This document shows positions 45,701 to 56,500 of a stretch of DNA of 64,000 nucleotides, piece by piece. Position numbers and translations under genes: made by a program. Position 1 is the first letter of the stretch. Each line of letters begins with the position of its first letter. Origin of the DNA: Muricea muricata (Eukaryota > Cnidaria > Anthozoa > Malacalcyonacea > Plexauridae); NCBI GenBank assembly GCA_963855995.1, contig OY979720.1:4218501-4282500 (forward strand), read 5' to 3'. The notes below the pieces were generated by a model. It worked only from the letters and a program-made list of their open reading frames with translations. It was not told the origin of the DNA and ran no database searches.

Positions 45701-48700
45701 GTAAGATGTTTTGTAGAAAAGACAACGTAGATGTCGTTTCTCCACCGTACACTGAGTCAACCTATATGTATGGCGAAAGGAAATTCCTTGTAAGTGGCAG
45801 CCTCGGTAGGCTGACTGTCAGAGAAATCCCTTTATCATTGAACCGGGAACTCCGGTTTTCTACCAGAACGATTGAACATTGGCATGATACGTTGGGATTG
45901 AAGTCCTTCGGTGGGCTAGCTGCTAAAGAAATCCCCTTAATCATTGAACCGCACAATACGATTTTCTACCAGAACGATTGCTGGCATGATAGGTTGGGAA
46001 TGAAGTCCACAAGTAATCAAATAAGGTGATTGCCAGAGGCGCCTTTAGCTATTGCTTCGAATGGACGGTAGTTTGTAATTTTAGTAAGTAACCGTGGCTA
46101 GCATGTTCACACAAACCTGATACATTACTAAACAACACAATACAATACGGTGCAGTGCAGTGCTAAAGAATTATTTACTTCAGCTCACCAGGTGAGGATG
46201 ACTGAGTAATTTGGAAGCCTAAAATATAAAACGAAGTGACCTGAGCGTTTATAAATACTGAAATATGCATAAGGAGTGCCCTAATCAAGTTGAAGTAAGG
46301 TGAAAAACTACACGAAAGATAATGAATGACCCCTTACAAAATGATTTCAAACGTCCTAAAAGATTAGAGGGGGTATTTACAATAAAAATCAATTTTAATT
46401 GTTATGACGCTTTGGATTCTTTTTCCAATCAACCATCGTCCTGATGACGTCACGAGTTGGATTCGTCGTAACCGAGTGACAATGTTTACTAAATTTAAAT
46501 TTTTTCGACCCTGGCTTTGCTGTGAGTGAGAATTGTGTTTCCCTATTTAGTCCAAGATGACAGACAGTTCAAAATACTTCCAGAATCAATCGAGGCCTAG
46601 AGAATGCATTTTTTATGTTCTAAACCTTAACCTTCAAGTGCCTTTAAAAATTTGAGTCATGGATAGAGTGAATTTGGATTACCTTTATTGTTCTAATTCC
46701 AACGGAATTTGCCGCTCGGTAATGTTCATCGCTCGTATAAACATACAATGTTCGCTGCAGATATAAAAGGTTTATAAAAGTAGCGTATCATTTCAGAGTC
46801 CCTTTCAGCTAGATTTCTTTTCAAGTGCTAACCTTATGACGGAGATTGACTGTGTGGAATTTTTGCAAAAATGCCAGAACTCCAGGTTGAGGTAGTCTGC
46901 CGTACTGATCCAATTGATGTTTCTCATCGATAAAGGTGAAGTATAAAGGATAAGTCAGCTAAGATAAACACAATGAAATCTGTGAAAGTCATCATTTTTT
47001 CTATGGTAGTCTGCATGGTCACGTAAAAATCTCACAACTTGCAGCGAGTTTTTTTAATAAGCCGTCAACAAGTTGCTTTTGGACTGCTGGTCTCAAGTTG
47101 GCAACAAGTTCGGAACAACTTGTTGACAACTTGTTGACAACTTGTGACGCGCTTGACAAGAAGATCAGACTCGTTACAAGGTTGTCCTAACCACACTGAT
47201 GTACAGAACAACGTAACAGGATATATCATAACTGTATCAGTCTTGTTGGAACAACCTTGCAACTAGTCTGATAGTCCCCTCAAGCTTGTTAGAAGTTGTT
47301 AACAGCTTGTTTCAAATTTGCACCAACAACTTGAAACTAAAAGTGCAAAGATAACTTGTCAACTATTTCTGAACAAACTGATGTTATAATTTGTTTGCAG
47401 GTCTGTTACAACTAGAGTATTTTTACATGTGTCGAGTAACTTCCTGATGAATATATCTTTGCCTAAACCATCATTTCTTGCATATGTTTTAGGTCTTAGA
47501 AGTATATTAGGGTTGTTTTCCAGGTATTCGTTTTATTATAAATATTTATGGCTACAAGTCTACTTTCATTCCAATAGTACATAATTACCTACTAGATACA
47601 ACTTGAGTCATAAGCATGCAAAATATCTTCAAGTTCATGCAATATCCTCAATGAGTTATTTGTCTCTATTTATTCAATGATATCATTGAGAAATGTAGTT
47701 ATGTTTCAAACCTGTGATGCTAAATCCAACAACAATGTCTTGGTCTGTTTCTCAACAATATCTATTAAACAAAAGCACAATAATTTCTGCTCTATGTAAA
47801 CTATTGTCTTTAGTCTTTATGTTTTATTGTGTTGTTTGTGGAAAAAGCATGCTTCAAGTTCAACTCTCCATGCAACCTGTACAAACCTTTATCATTTTTT
47901 GTTTTTGGTCCGATTATAATGATTCTTCCACAAGAGGTCTTTCCCAACCACTTGTTGAGCACCTCAGGTACTGTTGATTTGTAATGCAGATTTTCATCCT
48001 GTGTGTCTGCTAATATTGACTGCCATTGCACGAATAGTGCTGGAAGATTAAACTTAAAAAATTGATTTGAAACATGTATTAGAATAGTGCACCTCATTTA
48101 TAATAATTTTCACACATAGCAGCCAACTACCACAATTAAATAATTTGAAATGTGACTAAAAATCATACTCTCTAATTATTACTTTATAATATGTTCCACT
48201 TATTAACTGTGGTTGAACAGTCACAATTGAAGAGGCTTCAGCAGTCGTAGGAGATTCTTAAAGACAAAAGACAAGTCAGAATACATACTTGATCTACCAA
48301 TTCAACAGTCTGTATATACAAAATGGTTTCCGTTTTGATTGTCTTGCTGATCGATAGAAAACCACCAATACACACAAATGAGTTATAGCTATATTGGTAA
48401 AACTTGCAAAAACTTATGCTTCACCAACCTGGTGGATTTAAGTTACTTCTTTTTCTAGCAAACCAACAATCAAGTTTTTCATCAGACTCTGTCAGTAAGG
48501 AGGAACTATAATCTTTTCTGTCCAATAAAGTTTCATCAACTAGTGCCCACTCTCTCGCCCAAAGACATCGTTCATATCCCGAACTAACATCCGGTGTGAA
48601 CTGAACAATTGTGAATGTACAATTTGTAACCTGAAAAAAGAGCGGAATTTTGGTGACATTTTCTCATAGATCCCCTACAAACCTTACCGTATACATTATC

Positions 48701-48827
48701 TTCTCATAGATTTTTATATCTCCTCGTAACTGATTCATTAAATCTTTACCTTTTTCTTAATAAGACTTGTGTAAGATTGTCTTGTTGCTATGTACCAGTT
48801 TTCATCATCAATCACAACATTTTTACC
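42800..48827 (-). CDS. SWIM zinc-finger protein of unknown function (multi-exon, start not found)
   Basis: Exons in transcript order: 48750-48827, 48429-48630, 48183-48256, 47887-48052, 46833-46958, 46189-46218, 45535-45761, 44916-45202, 43840-43949, 43581-43733, 43345-43430, 42800-43154 (stop 42800-42802). All borders are GT..AG. Phases agree from 46833-46958 onward and from 48827 to 47887; between 47887 and 46958 one exon is missing or misjudged. About 600 residues are visible. Exon 43840-43949 gives a SWIM finger CSCPDVAGKIGRCKH (CxCx9CxH) followed by VIGLLL. Upstream exons give conserved-looking blocks (DDENWYIATRQSYT, ECLWAREWALVDE-like, FNLPALFVQWQSIL, TFIDEKHQLDQYGRLPQPGV, WKYCYGKVTGVCF). 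The tail is Ser/Glu-rich and ends DAFLDEII. SWIM fingers bind DNA or protein partners (for example in recombination factors), but the family is not recognised. The 5' exon probably lies near 49709-49830, head-to-head with CHMP7. Confidence 0.7.
43278..43320. repeat. Half copy of the GGGGTGAATGCTT repeat
   Basis: GGGGTGAATGCTT...AGTGACAAATT matches one arm of the inverted repeat at 57486-57598. Located in the last-but-one intron region of the SWIM gene. Confidence 0.65.
44317..44890. repeat. Degenerate tandem repeat around TATTAGAGAGGTGT
   Basis: Dozens of imperfect 14-20 bp units of the type GTATTAGAGAGGTGTCC across about 570 bp, in the intron before the SWIM-finger exon. Spacing is irregular, unlike a young minisatellite. 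Confidence 0.8.
45783..46015. repeat. Two tandem about 117-bp copies in a SWIM-gene intron
   Basis: Both copies contain AAATCCCYTTWATCATTGAAC, TTTTCTACCAGAACGATTG, and GGCATGATACGTTGGGA / GGCATGATAGGTTGGGA. The second begins near 45901. Confidence 0.75.
47018..47434. mobile_element. TIR element rich in CAACTTGTTGACAACTTG motifs
   Basis: Ends GGTCACGTAAAAATCTCAC and the inverse of the right end (ACACATGTAAAAATACTC) form short imperfect TIRs. The interior has repeated ACAAGTT / AACTTGT motifs, including ACAACTTGTTGACAACTTGT. 417 bp, non-coding. Confidence 0.65.
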
Positions 48828-48907
48828 CTGTCAGAAAGTTTATTTTTAATACCGGTACTAAGAATTCTATATGAATTATGCATATGAATGACAAAAGTAT
48901 TGAACTT

Positions 48908-49230
48908 CAGTGGCATAGCCAGGATTTCCTATCGGGGGGGGGGGCAAGAAAATCAAGGGAATGAGTTGGGTAATAATTCCATGTTCTCAGTGTGGCAAAT
49001 AAAAATCTTAATCCAAGCCCTAACCCTAACCAGTGTTTTATTTGTCATGTTTTAACTTTCATGAATTTGAAGATTTGATTAGATTTAGAGCTTGGATTAA
49101 GATTTAATTTTGGCATACTGAGAACATGGAATTATTACCCTGAGTTGTTTCAAGATCAGATTCGGTATTAGATTGGCAGTTTTCTTTGGGAGGGGGGGGG
49201 GGGGCAGCAGACCCCCTGGCTATGTCAATG
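48908..49230. mobile_element. hAT-type MITE with 8-bp target duplication and nested inverted arms
   Basis: Ends CAGTGGCATAGCCAGG and CCTGGCTATGTCAATG. Flanks TTGAACTT (48900-48907) and TTGAATTT (49231-49238) give an 8-bp duplication with one mismatch. A second inverted pair lies inside (CAGTGTGGCAAATAAAAATC / AATTTTGGCATACTG) around a CCTAACCCTAACC..GATTTGATTAGATTTAG block shared with about 12120-12265. Confidence 0.8.
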
Positions 49231-49699
49231 TTGAATTTGACCCAAAACATTATTCTTTAAAAAAGTTGCTCATATATGATACAGTTGTACTCTTTATTAG
49301 ATGCCCATGGCATACCTTGCTAAGCAATCCAATTACTTTTAAAATGACTAGCCTCAAATTTGAACATTTGTCTTCTTTAAAAATTTCAGATGCTGATACT
49401 CTTGTATGGGTGCTTGAGTAATTGTTGTAATAGTGAAAAGTTTTCCCCTATGGGTATAAAATTACGATTAATATTTGTACAGTACACTGAGTACAGTAAT
49501 TTTGAAACAGTTGCATCATTTGCATTAATTATGGTTTGAATGGTATTATGGTTTAATTATCACTATATTAAAAATGTGCTTACAATATAAGGAGGGCCAT
49601 AAAACAAAACCAGTTCAACACTATTACTCATTGTGCACGATCACACACATGGAATGGATAAATCTTGTGTAGTTTTTTGATAAAAAAAAACGTTCAGAA

Positions 49700-49848
49700 T
49701 TTACTCACTCCTCAGTTCGGCGCCATTTTGTAATTTCTACCTTCCACTTGGATCTTGGAAAGCATCCTTGACACCGATGCAAGAGCAGAAATATTACGTG
49801 GAAACATTATCGAAAGTTTTAAAAAAGTACATACACCAGTAGTTCAAA
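49700..49848. promoter_or_regulatory. Bidirectional promoter region, SWIM gene and CHMP7
   Basis: The CHMP7 ATG lies at 49849. On the minus strand a likely 5' exon ends at a good donor (GGA|GTGAGT, exon end 49709). Less than 150 bp separates the two, so transcription most likely starts from a shared region. The minus exon contains in-frame ATGs, but they meet a TGA (MAPN then stop), so it is probably 5' UTR. Confidence 0.45.
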
Positions 49849-52800
49849 ATGGCGCACTTCCCAGCGGAATGGGAAGATGACAACCGAATGAATTTTATGT
49901 TTTCTGCCTTTCCAGAGAACAGAAATGTCAACCCTAAACACTGGGATAGCAAACTTCGGTTTTGGACGAGTGCCATTCTTGAAAGCTGTGAATCACTCGA
50001 TGAACTCTGCTTTGATACAAACGTTTTGAAAACAAGGTTTCGTAGGAAAGGAGTGACGCCACTCGGTCTAAATACAGTACTAAAAGAGATGCTCAATAGC
50101 GGAGAAATTGTTCGTACGAGTGACTTTGTAGACTCAGTGTATGACAGCTGGAGTGAATGGTCGTATGGAATGGCGAAACGATCTCTCTGGTGGACTGTAG
50201 GAAAAGTTTGGCAAAATAATGAAATAGAAGGCTCGCTTTTACTTCTTGCCTCTGTAAAAGTACGAAGCTTGCTAGCATTAAAATAGCATTAAACGCACAT
50301 CACAACACCGAAATTTTGATTTCTCATAATTTGTTGTATGTTCTCAAAACCACATTATACATAAATACATCGTTATCACGAAGTCAACAGTAAAATAAAA
50401 CGTCACACAATATAACTCCACGTAAACTAAATTTGCACCTCCTATTTCAGAGAAAGGCTGAAAAATTAATGTCTTGTCATTATCAATCGGTTAAACATCC
50501 AATAACTGACAACATTGTGCCAGAAAATGTGCTAAAAGCCAGACTGAAAGCAAGCAATTTTGAATTATCTGATCAAGAATTCGAGATTGTCATTTGTCAG
50601 CTAAGAAAAGAGAAATTGGTTTCACTGCATCTCTTAGAAAGTGGGGAGAAGGTATAAATGTACACGAGTGAGATATTGCGTACTCAAGTGAATTGTGAAA
50701 TAGCGCTCTTAAAAACGCCTCTCTTAAAGAACTGCGTTTATTTACGTAGGTGTTCAAGTTTGCGAACAAAACCGAAAGTAAAGTGGCGGCAATTTCGGAG
50801 ACAGATCTGAGTATTTTGAGGTGACAAATGCAATACGATGATGTTAAGTGAGATTTCTAGAATTATTCTAGAATATACAACAGCGTCCATGATTGTCATA
50901 ACATATCCGTTTAGATTAAGAAAAGCCGAAGCAACCATTCAGCTGCAAATCAAAAAGTTGCAAAACGATATCAATGAGTAAGTACTACACTAATTCAATA
51001 CAGGTTGTCCTTCCAAAAGCGCAGACTGTGAACTATGAGCGCGCAATGGATGACGGATATACCTGTTCTTATCCGTAACGGCGATGTGTCATAGCGGTAA
51101 ATTTGCGACCTGTTTCGCTGTGTAACGCTGATTGTATCTGAAATACCTTCATTTCCTTCAAACTTTTAGGTTGCAGAAGATCGTCGTGGCATCAGTCAAA
51201 CAAGGTCTTAGAAATAAGGTCGACGGTGACATCTGCTTTTTCTAACAATTCCTATTTTTAGTTTTAGCAAGTCAAACTGTGGCTAATACTTAACCTCTTT
51301 TGAAGGCGAAGAAGATTTTAAGTCGAAAACATGCCGTGTCAAATGCGTTAGACAAAAAAGAATCTCTACTCTTAAATATTCAAGATATACTTCATCGAAT
51401 ACAAGATGCTCATTCGGATGCGAACGTAAGTCCTGTCTGCAGACGAGGGTAGAATCTACCCCTCTCTGTGCATCATTGATTTACGTGATTATCAGTGGTC
51501 AAGTAAAATCTCGATTTTTCACAGTCATACTTTCGTTTTGTAAGAAACGGAGACGAATCATTGCAGCTCAACGGGTCCGTCTACTGACGAGAGTAGTATA
51601 TCCCCCTCTCTCTGTACATCTAAGCGTGATTATCAGTGATCAAGTAAATCTCGATTGTTCACAGTCGTACTTTCGTTTTGTGACAAACGGAGACGAATCA
51701 TTGCAGCCCAACGGGTCCGTCTACAGACGAGTGTAGTATATCCCCCTCTCTCTGTACATCTAAGCGTGATTATCAGTGATCAAGTAAAATCTCGATTGTT
51801 CACAGTCATACTTTCGTTTTGTAAGAAACGGAGACGAATCATTGCAGCTCAACGGGTCCGTCTACAGACGAGGGTAGTATATCCCCCTCTCTCTGTACAT
51901 CTAAGCGTGATTATCAGTGATCAAGTAAAATCTCGATTGTTCACAGTCGTACTTTCGTTTTGTGACAAACGGAGACGCATCATTGCAGCTCAACGGGTCC
52001 GTCTACAGACGAGAGTAGTATATCCCCCTCTCTCTGTACATCTAAGCGTGATTATCAGTGATCAAGCAACATCTCGATTTTTCACAGTCATTCCTTCATT
52101 TTGTATGAAACGGAGACGCATCATTGCAGCTCAACGGGTAAATATTCACACGTTATATTGTTGTACTGGTAAACGATTTAGGTTGTAGCAGCGCTCAAGG
52201 TTGGAGCACAAGTATTCAAAACAATCTCGCAAGAGTCTGGTTTGACCATCGATAATGTGGAGAAAATAATGGAAGACGTTGAGGATGTAAGTATTTATGA
52301 TGATAAATTTATGACCCGCGCGAATGCTTGGTTTATTTTCGTTGGATTCCTCACTCTCAATGGCGTGCTTCCAGGCTGAAATTTTGAGGGAAGAGGGAGG
52401 ATTTTCCCGTTTTCACGCTGCGATCATGCTACAATTCTATGTGATCGGCTCATTCCCACCGGCCATCGCACAGTTACTGATCCTAACTATGATTCCCAAA
52501 CAAGTAGCTAACCTAACGAAGCCATTTTCACTGGCAAGGACTAGGGAATGTTTCTAGACGCTTTTGAGAAAATTGCTACATCCTAATTGCCGCTTTATGA
52601 CTGTCTTTTCAAGGTAATGGACGAAACAGCTGAAATTAATCGAACAATATGTGAAGGTAATGGGAAAAATTGTTTATTAGTGCAGAGTTTAAGGAGCAAA
52701 CGCAGTACTATAAAATATTAAATACGGCACAACATTTTCTAGGTTCCAAATCAATCGCAGCAGCATCTGGTGTACCTGAAGATGATCTTGAAGACTTAGA

Positions 52801-53052
52801 AAAGGAGCTTGAGGATCTTATGATGGGCGATAATACACCAGGTATATTTTATATAATCAACTAACAAGACCTTTTCCAAAGATTCAGCATAGTACGAGCG
52901 CACACATCTGAACAATTTGTTTTCTTTTAGCAACTGAAATTCGCGATCATCGCGCCGATGAAAAAGAAGACTTCATCTCAAGTTTACCTGACGTGCCAAG
53001 CTTCAGTCCGGGAAGAGAAAAAAAAGAAACAAGAACAGCACTAACAAGCTGA
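49849..53052 (+). CDS. CHMP7: Charged multivesicular body protein 7 (ESCRT-III/ESCRT-II-like)
   Basis: CHMP7 joins an ESCRT-II-like tandem winged-helix half to an SNF7 ESCRT-III half. It recruits ESCRT-III to the inner nuclear membrane and ER during nuclear-envelope sealing. Ten exons in consistent phase: 49849-50259, 50451-50651, 50750-50820, 50915-50977, 51170-51218, 51306-51425, 52182-52286, 52614-52656, 52743-52841, 52931-53052; 427 residues (human about 453). N-terminal landmarks: PAEWEDDNRMNFMFSAF, NPKHWDSKLRFW, RRKGVTPLGLNTVL, VYDSWSEW. SNF7 half: the basic helix AKKILSRKHAVSNALDKKE, LKVGAQVFKTISQESGLT, MDETAEINRTI, then the acidic EDDLEDLEKELEDLM that corresponds to the autoinhibitory helix region. 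The ATG (AAAATGG) is well placed. Complete and apparently functional. An in-frame minisatellite sits in intron 6. Confidence 0.95.
51432..52142. repeat. About 141-bp minisatellite, five copies, in CHMP7 intron 6
   Basis: Units start near 51435, 51579, 51719, 51860 and 52001 with GTCTACAGACGAG and contain TATCCCCCTCTCTCTGTACA, GATCAAGTAAAATCTCGA and AACGGAGACGAATCATTGC. Each holds a TTCACAG acceptor-like and, in some copies, a TTTTGTAAGAAA donor-like site. The 141-bp period (47 codons) keeps one frame open for 177 residues. Confidence 0.92.
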
Positions 53053-53538
53053 AAATAACAGCAACCGAACATCAATTAACAGTAAATTGGTCACTAATTC
53101 ACAATGATTAACGTAGCTAAAGTATTCGCCGTTTAGAATGGACATGTCGCAAATATTGTAATCGATAATCATCCTATACGCAATCCCGATATAATGAAGT
53201 AAAAATGATGCAGAATGTCATTTACAACTCTACTATAGATATAAAACATAATTCAAAAGCATACAAAACTGACTAACAAACTGAGATGCTTGATGAGCTT
53301 AACATTGTGATCGCGTTTTGTAGAAAACTAGACATTCATTTTCCTGTATGTTATTCCTATATAGGTCTCCTTGCCATGCACGGTTATGTGTTATAGTAAT
53401 AAACCTGAAATTGTAATAGCAAATACTAAATTTATTCTATACAAACAAATGGTACGAATTTTGTGTAAAAATTAATACAAATTATCACGGCCGTCAATAT
53501 TTCCTCAGATGAAGCACACACGGTGAGTCACTCTCTTA
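53053..53538. other. Convergent 3' intergenic DNA between CHMP7 and WDR1
   Basis: Tail-to-tail spacer of 486 bp. GTAATAAACC near 53398 is a plausible CHMP7 poly(A) signal. Minus-strand signals for WDR1 are also AT-rich, and the two 3' UTRs may overlap. Confidence 0.5.
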
Positions 53539-56500
53539 TCAAACATGAACGATATCCCAGATTTTGACTGAACAATCACTTGCTGTTGTAACCAACTGGT
53601 TATCACTCAACCACTCGACACCCATGACGTTACTAAGACGATGAGCAGCTAAAATAAACACAGGAAATGGTTTGAGCCGGCCTTGTTCTGCTTTTAGGGG
53701 CCTTGCAGCTTCCAGAATAAACATTTTTTGAAATACAAAGTTCCATACCTTTAATGAAGTTTTTCTTTGAGCTTTCAACACTCCAGATACCAACGTTGGA
53801 ATCAAGAGATCCAGAGGCGAGATGCTGCGAATCTGAGGTCCAGCTTAGCGAAGTTATACGACTGCTGTGACCGCCCCAGTTGTACGATATTTCCTGCAAT
53901 AACATACATTGAAATGTCACCATAAACCTTTTTTTGCTATAGCTTTCATGTTACACTGTAGCTATATCACTGAACTTTAACCTTTTATGACTAAAACATA
54001 TCCTCCATATATGTACACTTTCCCCAAAAGGCCCTGTCACATGATGCAATTTTTCTTGCAACTTGCAATTCTACTCTTGGGAGATGTAAAATTTGTAAAT
54101 ACATGTTTCCATCACAGTTTGCTAATATACTTTTAACATACTAAACATTTGTCACAAATTTACATCTCTTAAGAGTAGAATTGCGTTCCAAGTTGCAAGA
54201 AAAATTGCACCTTATGACAGGGCCTTAAGAAAATCTACCTCATAATTTGACGTCGTATAACCAACGACATCCTTGCCCGCACTGCCGAGGGCAAGATGAG
54301 CTCCGTCGGGTGAATATTGAAGCACAGTTACTTCTCGAGACAGTTCCTTTATTGTGTGTTTCACATCGCCGATCGTATCATTGTCCAAACTATGAATATA
54401 CAGCTCACGTTCCTGTGAAAAAAACATACTGTGTATTATAAGAAATATAAAACATATACAGTTATATCAACACGAGTTAATGTTAGAAAAACTCAGAAGT
54501 GTGTGGAAACACAACGCCTTCAGAGCGCAGTGTTTTCACAAAACTTCTTGTTTTTAATACGAAAAATGTTTTATTTTTTGTAATATGCAGTGGCGGGAAA
54601 AAGATTGGGTCGTACAGTGTCAGTACAGCTCTTGGCAAATTATAGTTCATAATTAACATAATTATAAATTTATATGTATAATTATACTCTTAACTTCAGT
54701 GTGCAACAGTTTCTCTATAAGACATACCGTTTGACTTCCAATTGCAATTTCTGTTTGATTGGGATGAATACTTGCGGCCGATGGTTGATGTCCAAATTTT
54801 TTACTTGATACTTTTTTGCCATTTCGTGTGACGATGACCTGGAGGAAATCACATTTTCGTGTTAAAAACTTATAGTTTTTAAACGCGTATTTAGACCATC
54901 CAACAGCATCAATACTAGGATAGTTTAAACCTGAACCAACATGAAAGTTCCAACATGTTCCATGCAACAATCCTGGACGATGGGCCGTCACATTTAGACA
55001 AGCATTGAGAATAGTTATCGACCGATTGGGCCACAATCGGTAATTCGCGATTTTTTATGTGCAAACCACTCAGAAAATTCATATAATACTATTAATGACG
55101 ATTATCTACCAATAAAGCAAAAATTGGTCCGATGCCGATTGTCGGTCAATCACTATTTGAAAATACAGGATTGTCGCATTCTGTTACGTATCATAAAAAA
55201 CATTGCAAGTACAGTAGCTGTGTTACCGTTTGATCATTGCAAATGATAACTGCTAGACCATCCTTGCCAGCAGCTAAATTGATTGGTTGAGCATCTAAAG
55301 CTACACTTTCACCACTGCAAGAAAACATACAACCTGCTCATTACTGAGTTTGGAATTTAGAGATGTTTTGAAACTGGGGCAAGAAAAACGAAATCACAGT
55401 TCTCCTTCCATGATAACGATAAACTACTCTACCTGTATTCGTTTTTCTCAGTCGAGGTCAGTCTAAACGAATCATCCATGCTGATGGAGTACAGATTAGA
55501 TCCACTAATAGCTAACTTGGAGACTTGGTTTGTGTGATGTTTACCAGCAATGGGTTCACACATTCCTGTACTTGCATCCCAACAATCTGGTACAAAGTTA
55601 AAATTGATAACTACTCTCGTCTTTATTATAGGTACCAGTAATGACCTCCACACGAACAACAAGTACATTATTCCCTTTTCGAGACTCATGCAACTAGCTG
55701 TCATAACAGCAACATTTGATTTTGAATTTTCAAAGGATACAGATCTGTCCATCATAGCTAGCAGTGTAAATGTGTTTCTTATCTTCAGTAACGGCCAATG
55801 TTGTGATATTTTTGTTGTGACCCTAAATTTTGAAAAATATTCAGAAAAAATGTACAGCGCATAAATGAAAATGATGCAATATTTTATACCTTTAGGACTT
55901 TTTTTGGTTGGCTTGGGTTGTCTCTGTCAAGGTAGTTGATGTAGCCAGATAATTCAACAGTTATGAGATGATCACCAATCCAGACACATGCAAGTTGTTG
56001 ATGACTTATGTCTGAACCAAATGTGAATTCCCTAAAAAGTAGTATGGTTTATGTTATATAATCATTAATAACATAGGCAATAAGTAACTAGTGTGATTTA
56101 TATAACACAAGTAAAAATTTGAAGTACAGTATAACATACAAGGACATTTGCATGCTGTCAATCTTCCATGGCACTTACTGAACACAAGTGTTGCCATCTA
56201 CATCAAAGATTTTTGCAGTTTTATCTCCCGAGGCTGTAAGCAAGTGCTTGTTGTCTGCACTCCATGATACCTGTTACAACATATAATTTACTCCTTGCAA
56301 ATAGACGTCTTGTACTTGCACATAACTATTGGCATCAAAAATAGTACATTCCTCACATAAATTTTTATATAGAAAATCATAATAAATTCAAATTGCTTTT
56401 CCTTCAGTTGGCCAGAAGCCAAATATTTGGCAGGTAGTTATGAACATACATCATAAATGCCCCCTTTATGTGCTGGGTTTCCAATTTCTCCAGTAAGTTT

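Noticed and set aside
49700..49790. Minus-strand ATGs near 49730-49800 as the SWIM-gene start
   Set aside because: The in-frame TGA after MAPN stops the only frame that would join in phase to the next exon found.
51655..52188. 177-residue frame in CHMP7 intron 6
   Set aside because: The 141-bp repeat period (47 codons) keeps the frame open; no start context or family resemblance, and it lies wholly in an intron.
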